A stretch of DNA of 64,000 nucleotides from Paratinospora sagittata (taxonomy: Eukaryota > Streptophyta > Magnoliopsida > Ranunculales > Menispermaceae): assembly GCA_035771175.1 (NCBI GenBank), contig CM069593.1:738461-802460 (forward strand). Reading direction: 5' to 3'. This document shows, piece after piece, positions 46,701-58,700 of this stretch (within the stretch, counting starts at the first letter, position 1; each line of letters begins with the position of its first letter). The position numbers were made by a program, and so were the translations under genes. A model generated the notes under the pieces. The model was not told where the DNA came from, did no database searches, and saw only the letters and a program-made list of their open reading frames with translations.

Positions 46701-49700
46701 TAAGATTATTGAGAGGAAGATCATAACTTTTTTGTGGGGAGGTAGGGGGGATTAGAAAAGAAAAGCTTGGTTAAATGGGAGATAACACAAAAACCATTGG
46801 GAAAAGGTGGGCTAGGGATTGGGAAGATTACTTTGAAGAATGTGGCTTTATGTAACAAATGGTTATGGAGAATTCTGAGTGATCCTGACTCTCTTTGGGC
46901 ATGAGTGGTATACAACAGATATGGTAGGGTCTCATTTTTTGAGAGAGAAGTTGGGTTGAGAAGTTCTAGAGGAGTCTCAAGTAGAGGTCCGTGGAAGTTT
47001 ATCGCCTCTTTGGCCCCGATAGTGTTTGAATATGTGTGCCCAAAAGTAAGTAATGGGGAATTCTATCGCTTTTGGGAAGATAGTTGGTTGGGAGAAGTTC
47101 CATTGGCAAGGGCATTTCCAAATCTCTACAGGCTATCATCCTTACATGAATGACTTATTTCTTCCTTTGTTAGTTATTCTGCAGTTTCGCCAAACAATAA
47201 CCTCGCATGGAATTTCCATTTCCCTAGAGCCTTGACCCATAGGGAGCAGACCGAGATAATTGACCTTTTAGCCAGATTAGACCAGGTTCGTTTATCAAAC
47301 TTACCGGATCATTATTTTTGGACACTTGAACCTAATGGCCTATTCTCATGCAAATCTCTTGTTGAAACTGTTGTGGAGAATAGCAAAATCTGTGGGATTT
47401 ATTTCCTTTAAGGAAAGATGATAATTTTAATAGTCATTTTATTTAGTAGTTACTAAAATTGTAATTATAGCTATATGTGTGCATAGCCCTGTATGTGTAT
47501 ATATATGGTGTCCCTCCATTAAGACATCATCAAGAATAAGAAAATATTTCCTTTCTTCTCCCGTGGACGTAGGCCTTGGAGCTGAACCACGTTACATCTT
47601 TGTGTTTTTTATTAGTATTTAACATGGTATCAGAGATTTAAGCTCGTACAATTGGAAATTTTTTCTTTTCTTCCGACCTTCATTGTCGAGATTGTTTTAT
47701 TTTGGCCTTCATTGCCGGAACCTTCCTCGTTGGCCTTCATCGCCATTATTCGTGTTGTTGATTGGTGCGTACGTCTTCATCACTGCTACTATATCACCAT
47801 CGACTACTGCGTCTTCCTCATCGCCACTGTCGATATCCTAATTGTTGTCGACGCCTTCGTCTCCATTGCTACTGAAGCTGATCTTTGACGTTGCTACTGA
47901 TCTTCGTCGTCTCTCTCACATATCTCTCTTGCGCATCACTGCATCTCTTTAATCTCCATCGCCATCTGCAGCTCTTGGTTCGCCTTCTTCGCCTTTATCT
48001 GATATTCTTCTTTTATTTTTCTTTTATTTTTCTTTTTTGAGTTTGTAACTTAAAAAAAAAACAAAAAAGGTAAAAGAAAAATGTCGGTTACTTCTGAAAC
48101 GGTGCCAGACGGACTCAGTCAAGACGACATTGAAAGATTGAAATCTTTGCTTGGCACACTGGACAAACCCTCAGGTACCTGTTCATTGGCCCATTCAGGT
48201 AACTTTCCTATTTCTATTGGATTTAACGTCTCGGATAAGTCTTTTGCTAACTCTTGGGTTATAGATTCTGGTGCTACTAATCACATGACCAATTCCCCCA
48301 ATATATTTCATACCTACAACCCATGTCCTAGTAGTCGGAAAATAGCCACGGCTGATGGATCCTTAACCACAGTTGCTGGTATAGGTGATGTTCACATCAG
48401 CCCCACCCTTACACTCAGAAATGTTCTTTATGTTCCTAAACTATCTACTAATCTTATCTCTATTAAAAAACTGACCCATGATCTGAGTTGTAATGTAACC
48501 TTCTTCCCTACTTACTGTGCATTTCAGGACCCATGATATGATATTGCATATGCAATAAGTGTAATAAGTCAGTTCATGCACAACCCTAAAGATATTCATT
48601 TGCAAGCAGCTAATCGCATTTTACAGTATCTTAACGGGACTCCAGGACAAGGCATCTTATTTAAACAACACACAGGAGTGGTTCTTGAAGCATATACTGA
48701 TTCAGACTATGCTGGTTCAGTAGTTGACAAAAGATCAACTACTGGATATTGTACGTTTCTTGGTGGGAATTTGGTGACATGGCGAAGTAAAAAGCAGATT
48801 GTAGTGGTCAGATCTAGTGCTGAAGCAGAATTCCGAACAATGACACAAGGGGTTTGTGAGCTATTATGGTTGCAGATAATTTTGACAGATTTGAAGATAC
48901 ACTGGTATGGCCCTATGAGACTCTATTGTGACAATAAATCTGCAATTAGCATTGCCCATAACCCAGTTCAACATGATCGAACCAAGCATATAGAGATTGA
49001 TAAACACTTTATTAAAGAGAAGCTTGATAGTGGGTTGATCTGTACTCCATATGTGTCTACTAATAATCAGCTCGCCGATGTGCTCACTAAAGGGTTAAAC
49101 CATAGTGCATTTCAAGCAAATGTGTCCAAGTTGGGAATGGTAAACCTTTATTCACCAGCTTGAGGAGGAGTGTTGTGGAGAAGAGCAAAATCTGTGGGAT
49201 TTATTTCCTTTAAGGTTTATTTCCTTTAAGGATTTATTTCCTTTAAGGAAAGATGATAATTTTAGTAGTCGTTTTATTTAGCAGTTACTAAAATTGTAAT
49301 TAGAGCTATATGAGTGCATAGCCCTGTATGTCTATATATATGGTGTCCCTCTATTAAGACATCATCAAGAATAAGAAAATATTTCCCCTCTTCTCTCGTA
49401 GACGTAGGCCTTGGAGCCGAACCACGTTACATCTTTGTGTCTTTTATTAGTATTTAACAGAAACCCTACATTCTTCATCAACCCAAACTCATTTAAATTT
49501 TCCATTATCAGCATTCATTTGGAAAACACACATTCCATCGAAAGTTAAAGTGTTTGGATGGCTACTGGCTCTTAGGAGATTAAATACACTAGATTTTTTA
49601 CAAAGGCGACTCCCTAACATGTATTTGTCTCCTCAGTGTTGCGTTATGTGTCTTAAGGCCAAAGAAGATCCGGACCACCTATTCCTACATTGTTCTTCGG

Positions 49701-52700
49701 CGAGATGGATTTGGGAGAAGTGGTATAGTTTTTCAGGGGCTAGATTCTCTCCCCCATCTAGCGTTGAGGAAAGTATGTCTCCTTCTCATTTGGCCATCGT
49801 ATCTAGCCCAACAAAGGAGGTGTCACGCATTGCTTCATTCGCCACACTTTGGTTTATTTGGCTTGAACAGAATAATAGATTGTTTATTGATAGACCTAGG
49901 GAGTTGACTAAGTTATGGGAGGATATTAAGTATGCGGCCAGTTCTTGGGTACATGCGACTGGGATCGTTCAAGGTCCCTCTCTTACTGATTGGGTAATAG
50001 ATTGGAGTAATTGTTTGCAATATGCTTAAGGGTCCATTGTAGTTGTATTTTGAGTTGGCAAGAACTTTGTTGGCTGTTTTGGGTGCACTTCCGGTGCCCT
50101 TGTTTATTGTAATATTTCTATTTTTTTTTAATAAATCACTACTTGTTTCGTCTCAAAAAAAAAAAAAAAATATATATATATATAGGCATTAATAACAGGA
50201 TTAGCAATTAAAAACCTGTTTCTGTAGACGCAAATCTTCCAATTCATCTCGGGAGGACGTAATTTCTTTTTCTGTGCAATTTTGTTCTTGGAAGCTTCCA
50301 CCTTCTGATTGATGTTGTAAATTATCCAACTGTTGGCTGAACTTATTTGCTTCAAGTGCATCAGATAGCTGCTGTTTTAAGGAAGTAATGGTTTCCTCCA
50401 GTGCTTCGCATTCACAAATCTGATTGTAAGCAGCTCTTATGTTATGACTAGTTCTTGATTCAAAGTAACAATATCAAAAGTTTTAACAAAACACTTTCCT
50501 TCAGTTAATAATATTACCTTTTGATTCAGCTGCTCTTGAATTATTCTGTTATCAGCGGCTTTCACCTGAAAAAACATAACATTATCCTTTGACAGGTACA
50601 CGACAGACTTATGAAAATGAAGACCAGAGGACGACACAGGAATCCTATTGGTTGCTTTTAATTATATCACACGGAAAATTAATCTTACATAGGATCTAAG
50701 ACCCAAAATAATTTTGGGTGCCTATCAACTTGCAAGATTGGTAGACATTACTAAGTCTTTATATGAAAAGGTTCGTCTCGAATCAGAAAATTGAAAGTTG
50801 GAAAGGATTTGGGAAAAAGGATTAAGGGGGTAAAACTGGAATTATTAAAAAGGCTGTCCATTCCATTGAACAAAAATATTTCTTGTATATTTGTAGTATA
50901 TGTAATGGTTCACTTATTTTTTTAGGTCATCCACTTTTGAATGATTAAAAAGGCTGTTCATTCCATAATGCTGTGGTTTGAAGAAGGGATTACCTCAAGT
51001 TCGAAGGACTTCTCATTCAGTTGTTCCACCAGCTCAGCAAATGACTGTAACATAAAAGTCCAACTGGATAGATAAAAGGTTCAGAACCAAAGCAAAAGAA
51101 GTCTACCCAATTCTAAAGCAGCAAGGACAGACCTGTGATAATTCTGAAGAATCCACTTTGCCATGAGGAGATGGAACAGAAGCAGCAATCTGCTTTTCTA
51201 GTGAAGCTATCTGTTGGTTTTTCACCCTAATTTCATCGTTTAACGTCCTGATCTCCAACTGGGACATAAAGACCGATCAGGGTTTGCGAGTTCTATGGCA
51301 CACCAATTAATAGTGTTATTTCAGAATAATACAAGTGAAACATTTACATGAATCTGTTCCTTCTTTGGACCATTTGCAGCCTCTTCTGACAAGCGTTTCA
51401 GAGAACTTGAAAGGAGTGCTACCTCTCCAGACAAAATCTTCTGTTGCTCTCTTAGCAGATCTATTTGATCTGTCACTTTTATGCTAGCCTGATAAATGCA
51501 CCATATATCCCAAATTAAATTGGGTTGACAGATACATAGAATGATGGAAAAGTAGGATATATGAACCGGTAACATTTATGATCACCAAATGCATAACTGA
51601 GATGATACAGATAGAGAAGGGAGACAAAAAATTCACTTCATGCTGCACTTTGGATTACAGATGTCTCATAGCATAGAAGAAAACAAAGTCTTATGAGAGG
51701 AAAGCAACACCAGAGAGTTCAGATTGAAAGAATGAACCTTCCACAGTTCCTAAAAATTCCAGGAAGAGCTTTTTCCTTAACTCTTAAACCCACTAAATAG
51801 CATCACTGAATTTAAAGGTGAAATATTATGGGACATGAAATGACATATCACTATGGGTCCGCGTGATGACCTTCAGGGTTCTTATCTTTGGTTGTAGGTA
51901 TCTCATACTATAATTCTTTAACTATTTTGGTATGAAATAATGGAATTTCATTTATCCTTGCCCCCTTGCCCCACTTCCCCCACAAAAAAAGATTTCCATA
52001 CTCAGGCAATATTTTGATATTTTCTAATTCTTTTAGGCATAATTCCCAATTTCATTTTTTCCCCTTTTTTGTTGAAAGGATGGAGAGAGGGTTGGGGGGT
52101 GATCCAGTCAGACACTTCATAGTAGCATCAGTACTTGATCTATTTTCTTGCAACATAGACATGGGTTTAATTGGTTTGCTATATGTCAAGAAATGTTGAC
52201 ATCACAGTATCAAATTGTATAAATCCCCAAATGCCCTTTCTTGTTCAAATTCATCCCTGACCAAAGTTCGGCTGTAGAATACAAGAAAAAAAAAAACCTG
52301 TGCAGGTTTTTGATTTTTGATTTTTTTATAGATATAGCAATCCAATAAAAAGATATCTATTGTGTCAAAGGCTCCTACAAGTAAACAACCTACTCTTAGC
52401 AAAGGGTTCATGGATCTTGAAGAAAAATAACATAAACATAAGTCAAGTTTCTGTTTTCACATATGCCATCCATTTCACATCTCTACAATCTTATTTTTCT
52501 TTTTTAAGAAGTATAATTTTTATTTCTTACTTCTGCACAAAAACATAATTATATCTAATATAGTAAAAAAAAAAAACTCAAATATTCCCAAGCACAAAGC
52601 ATTGAATTGCAAATCCACACTTCTAGAAATTTAAAGATTTTTAACTCTCATACCAAAGATGTCTCCTGTCCAGAAAAGTTATCGTCACGAACTTCACAAC

Positions 52701-55700
52701 CCTGCCCAACCTCAAGTAAGAGATACGGTGGAGTGCTTTCTGTAAGCAAGGAATTGGAAATTCTTGGTTCTGTTTGACAATTAACACTATCTGCTTGAGG
52801 GGTTGAAGGTGCAGTGATTGATTTTGTTCCACTTGATTTATCACCATCAAAACTTAAGCTGCTATCTCGTTTCTGACAGAATTAATAAAATCACAAATAA
52901 GTCGAGGTTAGTAATAATTCACTGCATATTTGCATCACCAAAAAAAAGTACCCAGACAAGTTGTTTGAACAGGGTGTTGCAGTTGACTCTATGTAGAGCA
53001 TTTCTACATTGATTGATTTAATTATAACCAGGGATACCGGGGTACATAATTCAGTGACTCAATATTTCCTTTTTCATGGTTTGGGTATTTCAGCAAGTCT
53101 TTCACTGAGCATGTGCAAGTATTGGAACAGTTGAAACCCATGCATAGGAAAAAAATTGTGCCTTCAATCATATAAATACATCCAAGAAACATCAGCTAGC
53201 AAAGAAATGTGCATGCGTGCAGAATATACATAATGAGAGAAAAGCATTTCTAATAAGAACTCAAGACAATTACATTTCTCACTTGATCTTTTGGGTTTCG
53301 TTATACCAGACTGGTAAATAGCTTATGTAATGACTGTGAGCAAAAATTAGGTAGCTACAAGGTACACTCGAAACAACCACAAAAGCACTTCCTAAACTGA
53401 ATTCTTTTACTTTTTTGTTCGTGAAGTGAGAGTGAGGGTTGCCATTAACAAATCAAGACTACAGATTGAACCCATGCCTTGGATGCAAGGAGATAGAACG
53501 GTTAGCAGGTGCTAATTACCACCATAGTCTGTTTTCTACCTTTATTATCTTATCTCTTTGTGTTGTTTTTATCCTGTTTGTGGATCACAATATTTTTTAT
53601 GTACATAAAGTCAGCAGAACGCCAGAAATACGATAATAGATGTAATTAATCACCTTAGCTACCCAAAGTAACCATGTTTTTTATTTTAAACATTTCTCCT
53701 TTATTATCCTTGAGTGGGTTTATGAAGGATGATGTAAATTTTTCAGCTAGGCGGATAAAATAAAAATATGCTTATAGAAGTTTCTTATGATTTTTGTGAA
53801 TTATGACGTGGGAAATAATAGATGTCAAGTGCAATAAGACAGAATATGCTTTAATGAAAAAAATCTAGGAAAATGAAGACCAGGTGCATGCCTAACACAA
53901 AAAAAATTGCAAGAATTGGAATCATCAAACGGATGATATGGAAGAAGGAAAAAGCACAAATATAAGAAATTGAGCTAAAATAGAAGTAGGCTTAAGCATT
54001 AACATTTGATAAAATAAAGGTAGGTCAACTGAAGTGTTGCAAAGAATGCAAAAGGAAAACTATAAGAAATGATGGCTAAGATAGAAGACTGTGCTAGTGA
54101 TAAAATAAAGAGGGTGGTGAATTTAGATGTTTTGTCTACAAGGATGATGGGAAACCACAAGGGCATGAATTATTTTTCATGGAACATGTCATCAATGTGA
54201 GGTGAGTAGCAGCAGCAAATCTAAAAGTCTGACATAAAGAGTTTCATTGTCATGATGTTTTCTTCAGATGATATTAAGATTGAATTTGTTTAGTTCACTT
54301 TTTTTAACTATTCCTCATTAAATAACTAACTAGTATCTAAACATTAAGACAATGGACATAATACGGAATATACACCACTATGAAAAATAAATAGCTGTAT
54401 GTATATGCTTATGCAAAAGGAAACAATGATCCACGAAACTAGTAGTGTTAATCATGCCATAGTTACAAGGCGGCAGATACATCTCAAACACATTTTCTCA
54501 AAAAAGAAAAAAAGTTTATCCAAATAATTTGCTGAAGTATAATCAATATATTGGTTAAGTGATAACTACCAACAACAGAGATGTATTTGCTAACAGTAAA
54601 CTCAACTATGTTTTTTCCCAACATGGGGTCGGCTTATTTGCTAACAATATACTCAAATAAACTTTTTCACAACTACATGGGGTCGGCTTATTTACTAACA
54701 GTATTTGAATCTAGTGTTAGAGACTCCACCATATTGTATCACGGTTAGAAACCAACAAATGCACTTAGCAATGAAAACATCACTAAGTCCCCAAAACAGA
54801 ATGGAATATACATTAAAGAGAAGCACAAACAAACTCCACAACAATATTGTTTAATTAGTAAGTCGGGCTGTACATTACCTGATACATTATGTAATAACCA
54901 TGAAATCTTGGCTGACGTTCATAGTTAACAATAGAAATATTAAATCACTAAAATAATAGAAGCAAAAAACAAACATTTGCAGAGAAAATCACAATCACCA
55001 CCTATTAGCCGGTAGTCTCCACAGGCACTTTTTTAACTAACACATCGTCGAAAGACATTTACGCAATGTAGGAGATAAAAATATTCATCAAACAAAGACA
55101 CTGTTAAGATACTTTTAGATTTGATTTATTACTTTATCTTTCTTGTTTTTTTGCTATAATGCAGTTATTCTTTTGCTGTTATGCTGATGCATGACAATAA
55201 CAATCTTGAATCTCACTGTTAATATACTTTTAGATGTGATTTATTACTGTCTTTCTTGTTTCTTTTGCTATAATGCAGTTATTCTTTTGCTGTTATGCTG
55301 ATGCATGACAATAACAATCTTGAATCTCCTGGATGCACCATCATGATCAATTTGAGATGTATGTAATGGTTGCATACCCGCAACTTGAACCAGTTTAGAA
55401 GTCCATGTTTCCGACCCTTTTTCTCTTCTTTCATAGTATCATCTGTGGTTTCACCATTGGTTTCTACAGAAACATATAAGTCAACATTTTCCTCGTCTAA
55501 CATTAAGTCCCTCCTTCTATATGGAAGATAAGCTAGCTGCAGATTGACATAAATTAGAATTAGACCAACGAGAAATTCCAAAAAAGAAAAATACTCAAAT
55601 AAATAGTGTGTCACTAAATTGAAGAAAAGTATTAAGAGATGTCTAACACCATCTGTTCAACGGAGTGCCAAATGAACACAAGATAAAGTTAAAGTAATTG

Positions 55701-58700
55701 ACTAGTCCTTAGCATTTGATAATTGTAGGCGCTACCTCTTCTTCTCCAAAAGAATGCCGCCTCCTAGGACCAGGGCGCTGAGGAAATCTTGATGGTTGTG
55801 TAGCTTTTGAAGAAACCAAAATCAATTTTGTCAGCCTCTGTATCCTCCCTAGCAAAGCAGCTTTAGCATCTTCTTCTTCTTCCAGTCTTGATTGCAGTTT
55901 GACTTGACCATCTTCTAGCTTTTCAGAGAAGATTAATCAGATAGATTTGCCCAGTAACCAAGATATGCAGTTATCAGGTATGCAAAAATAACATAGTTAA
56001 AAGAAGATTTGCCCGGCATTTCAGAAAACAGTAAAAAGATGATGTTAATAAAATGGCTAAATTTCAAAGGCATTCAGTGATTTACATTTCCACATATTTT
56101 CAACAATCGGAAGTATTCATGACCAGTCTTGCACATAATCAACATGAAATGCCAAGCATGTATTCCAGTTAATATGAAAACCTATACACTTGAAATTTTA
56201 TGGAGGTGCTTCTTGAAAACTTATATTAGTAAAGTAAAATTGATACATATAAACCATTATACATGTTAGCATGGAAAAACTAAAATAAAAAGAGGCATCT
56301 GACATCAAAATGGCCCACCAAATCTAGCTGATGTACTCACAATTTACTTTCTACCACACTATGTAGGCATTCTTTAGTTCATGAAATCATGTATTTCTAC
56401 AAAGTCCTTGATATTATGTTATGATATCTACTACTATCGTTCAAGCTTTAAATACAAGATCTTTCACTTTATATATTCAAGGTAAACTGTAAAACACAAA
56501 AATGCCTATCAGTGGGAAAACATAAGATCAACTCAACTAAACAAAGTCTTTTCCCAACTACATTGGGTCGGCAATATTAATCCACTTCCTCCACTCTACT
56601 TTATCAAGGGCTATGTCGACAATTACATTACAAACAGTTATATCTTTCTTAATTATCTTTATCCATGTTATTTTAGGTCTTCCCTTACAGCTGGCCCACT
56701 TTCGCTACCAATAATTGTCCATAGGTCACTGTCCCTAATTGACGCATCTAATGGTCTTTGTATATGTGGCCAAACTACCTTAATTATTCTTTCTCATTTT
56801 ATCTGTAATTGGCAATACTTCTAGTATTTCTCAAATATGTTTATTTCTAATTTTATCTTTCACTTTTTTACCGCATATCCATCTCAACATTCACATTTTT
56901 TCTAAATGTTTACATGTTTCTTTATTGCCCAACATTTTTTATTCCACAAAGCATGGCTAAGCCTAATAGAGGTCATATAAAATTTTCCTTTTAACTTCAG
57001 TGGGATGTGTTGATCATATAATATTCAGAAACACTTCACCACTTAACCCACCCCACTTTAATTCTATTGTTTATATTATCTCTTTTTTCTCCCTTTTGAC
57101 GAACGAAACACCTAAAGTTTTAAATCTAGTTATCTATGGGCTTACAATATTTAATCTCTCACCATTTGTCTTTCTCCTTCCACTAAAACTCCATTCACTT
57201 ATTCAACCTTAGTCCTATTAATTTTAAACCCTTTGGGTTTTAATTTCTAATGTCTCTCTAGAGAGAGATGAAAAGTCATAGTTTGTTGGTGATGGTACAG
57301 AATGAGACATTAATTAGGCACAACCCTACATTCCAAACATCTAATTAGCATTTTCTCCCAATTTAACATCATCAACAAACAACATATACCACGGAATATC
57401 TTTTTGACTATGTTTTGTTATCAATAACTAGAGCAAAAGGTTTAGTGCCTAAAATTGATCCTAGGTGCAAATCTACTGTAATTGATGAAGACAAGAGTAT
57501 CTCTTACTATTATTATTACTATGCTTATTGCTTCAATCATACCTATCCTTTATCAAGTTAATCTTCCTATTTGTAATCCTTTTTTCCCCCAAAACTCACC
57601 ATTTATATCTTTAAGAACACTAAGATAGGCTTCCATAAGATCAATAAAAAATGATGTGAAGGTCTTTTTTTTCCTCTCTCTTTATACCTCTCTATCAATC
57701 TCTATGGTAAGTAAATAACTTCCATGATTAATCTCCCGAACATGTATCCAAATATTAATGCTCCAAAACTAAAGTTTCAGCTCTTACTTAATTCTCCATT
57801 ATTCTTTCCCGCAATTTCATCATATGACTCATCAATTTGATACCTATATATTTTGCACAATTTTGAATATTCCTTTATTTCTATGTTAAGAGTATTAAAA
57901 CACAAAACTCTAACTTCCTCTGGACACTTAGAAACCTCGAGGGAGACACCATTAAAGCCTTTGCTAGTTTTTTTTCTTCAAAGCGTCTTTTTACTTCGTG
58001 CATTTTTAATTCTTCAAAAGAGTTTATTTTCATTAGTTATTCCTAAGTTATTACACTTTCCTACACAATTTTTCAAATAACTTTGATGTAATAATTTTTA
58101 AAAAGGGAAGCTCTCCACCTCTCTTTGATCTATTCTACTTTAGCTAAGACTCTTTGATCATCATTTTCATGCAATTAATAAGATAAGATTTTTTTTATTT
58201 TTCTTTCCCTTAATTGTACAAGTATTTATATATTCATTTCACCTTAGTTTGTACTTAATCTAATATGTAAATAATCATATTGCGATAACGTTATATTAAA
58301 AAGGATGGAGTTCCTGGATTAGTTGATATAACACGGATCAAGCTCCACCTTGTGAACATCCTATTTAAGGAAACTCTTGAGGCCAATGTGAGAGGGTGGG
58401 TTATGTGGGCCGGCAAGCTTTCAAGTGAAATGCTTTGGGCTTGCCTCGAGTAAGGCATTCAAATGTGCTTCATGTGTGCAAGCGCAAATCAGTGAGGGTG
58501 GGTCACCTAAAGTGAACAATTTGGTCCTAGTTGGAGGGTGATCTACTACACGCAAGCTTTAAGTTTAACATTACTTACGAAGTTTTTAGATCCTTTCTTT
58601 GCCTCTCAATAATTTTTAATACTTTCCTCATCCCTAGTCCTTTGCAAGTTTTACATCCGACTCTTTTAAATCTTATGGGTGTTTGAACTTCTTCATTCCA

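Larger units (their letters stand above)
47369..49459 (+). mobile_element. Ty1/copia-type LTR retrotransposon, internally deleted
   Basis: Two LTRs (47369-47624 and 49171-49459), both starting TGTTGTGGAGAA and ending TATTTAACA, flank a 1.5-kb interior. The element is bounded by GAAAC at 47364-47368 and 49460-49464. Directly after the first LTR lies TGGTATCAGAG, a Met-tRNA primer-binding site; directly before the second is the purine tract GAGGAGGAG. The interior keeps part of gag-pol: a protease region and an RNase H region, with integrase and most of the reverse transcriptase missing. It interrupts the LINE, and removing it with one GAAAC restores LINE reading. Confidence 0.95.
45460..50170 (+). 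mobile_element. 5'-truncated L1-type LINE, split by a Copia element
   Basis: The remaining part starts within the reverse transcriptase ([34 protein letters not shown]) and goes on through [43 protein letters not shown] and [11 protein letters not shown]. The catalytic YADD is changed to YANE. The zinc-binding part resumes after the Copia element with [20 protein letters not shown] and [18 protein letters not shown]. The poly(A) is at about 50154-50170. Stops and frame changes show it is dead. It is antisense to the kinesin gene. No target duplication found. Confidence 0.9.
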
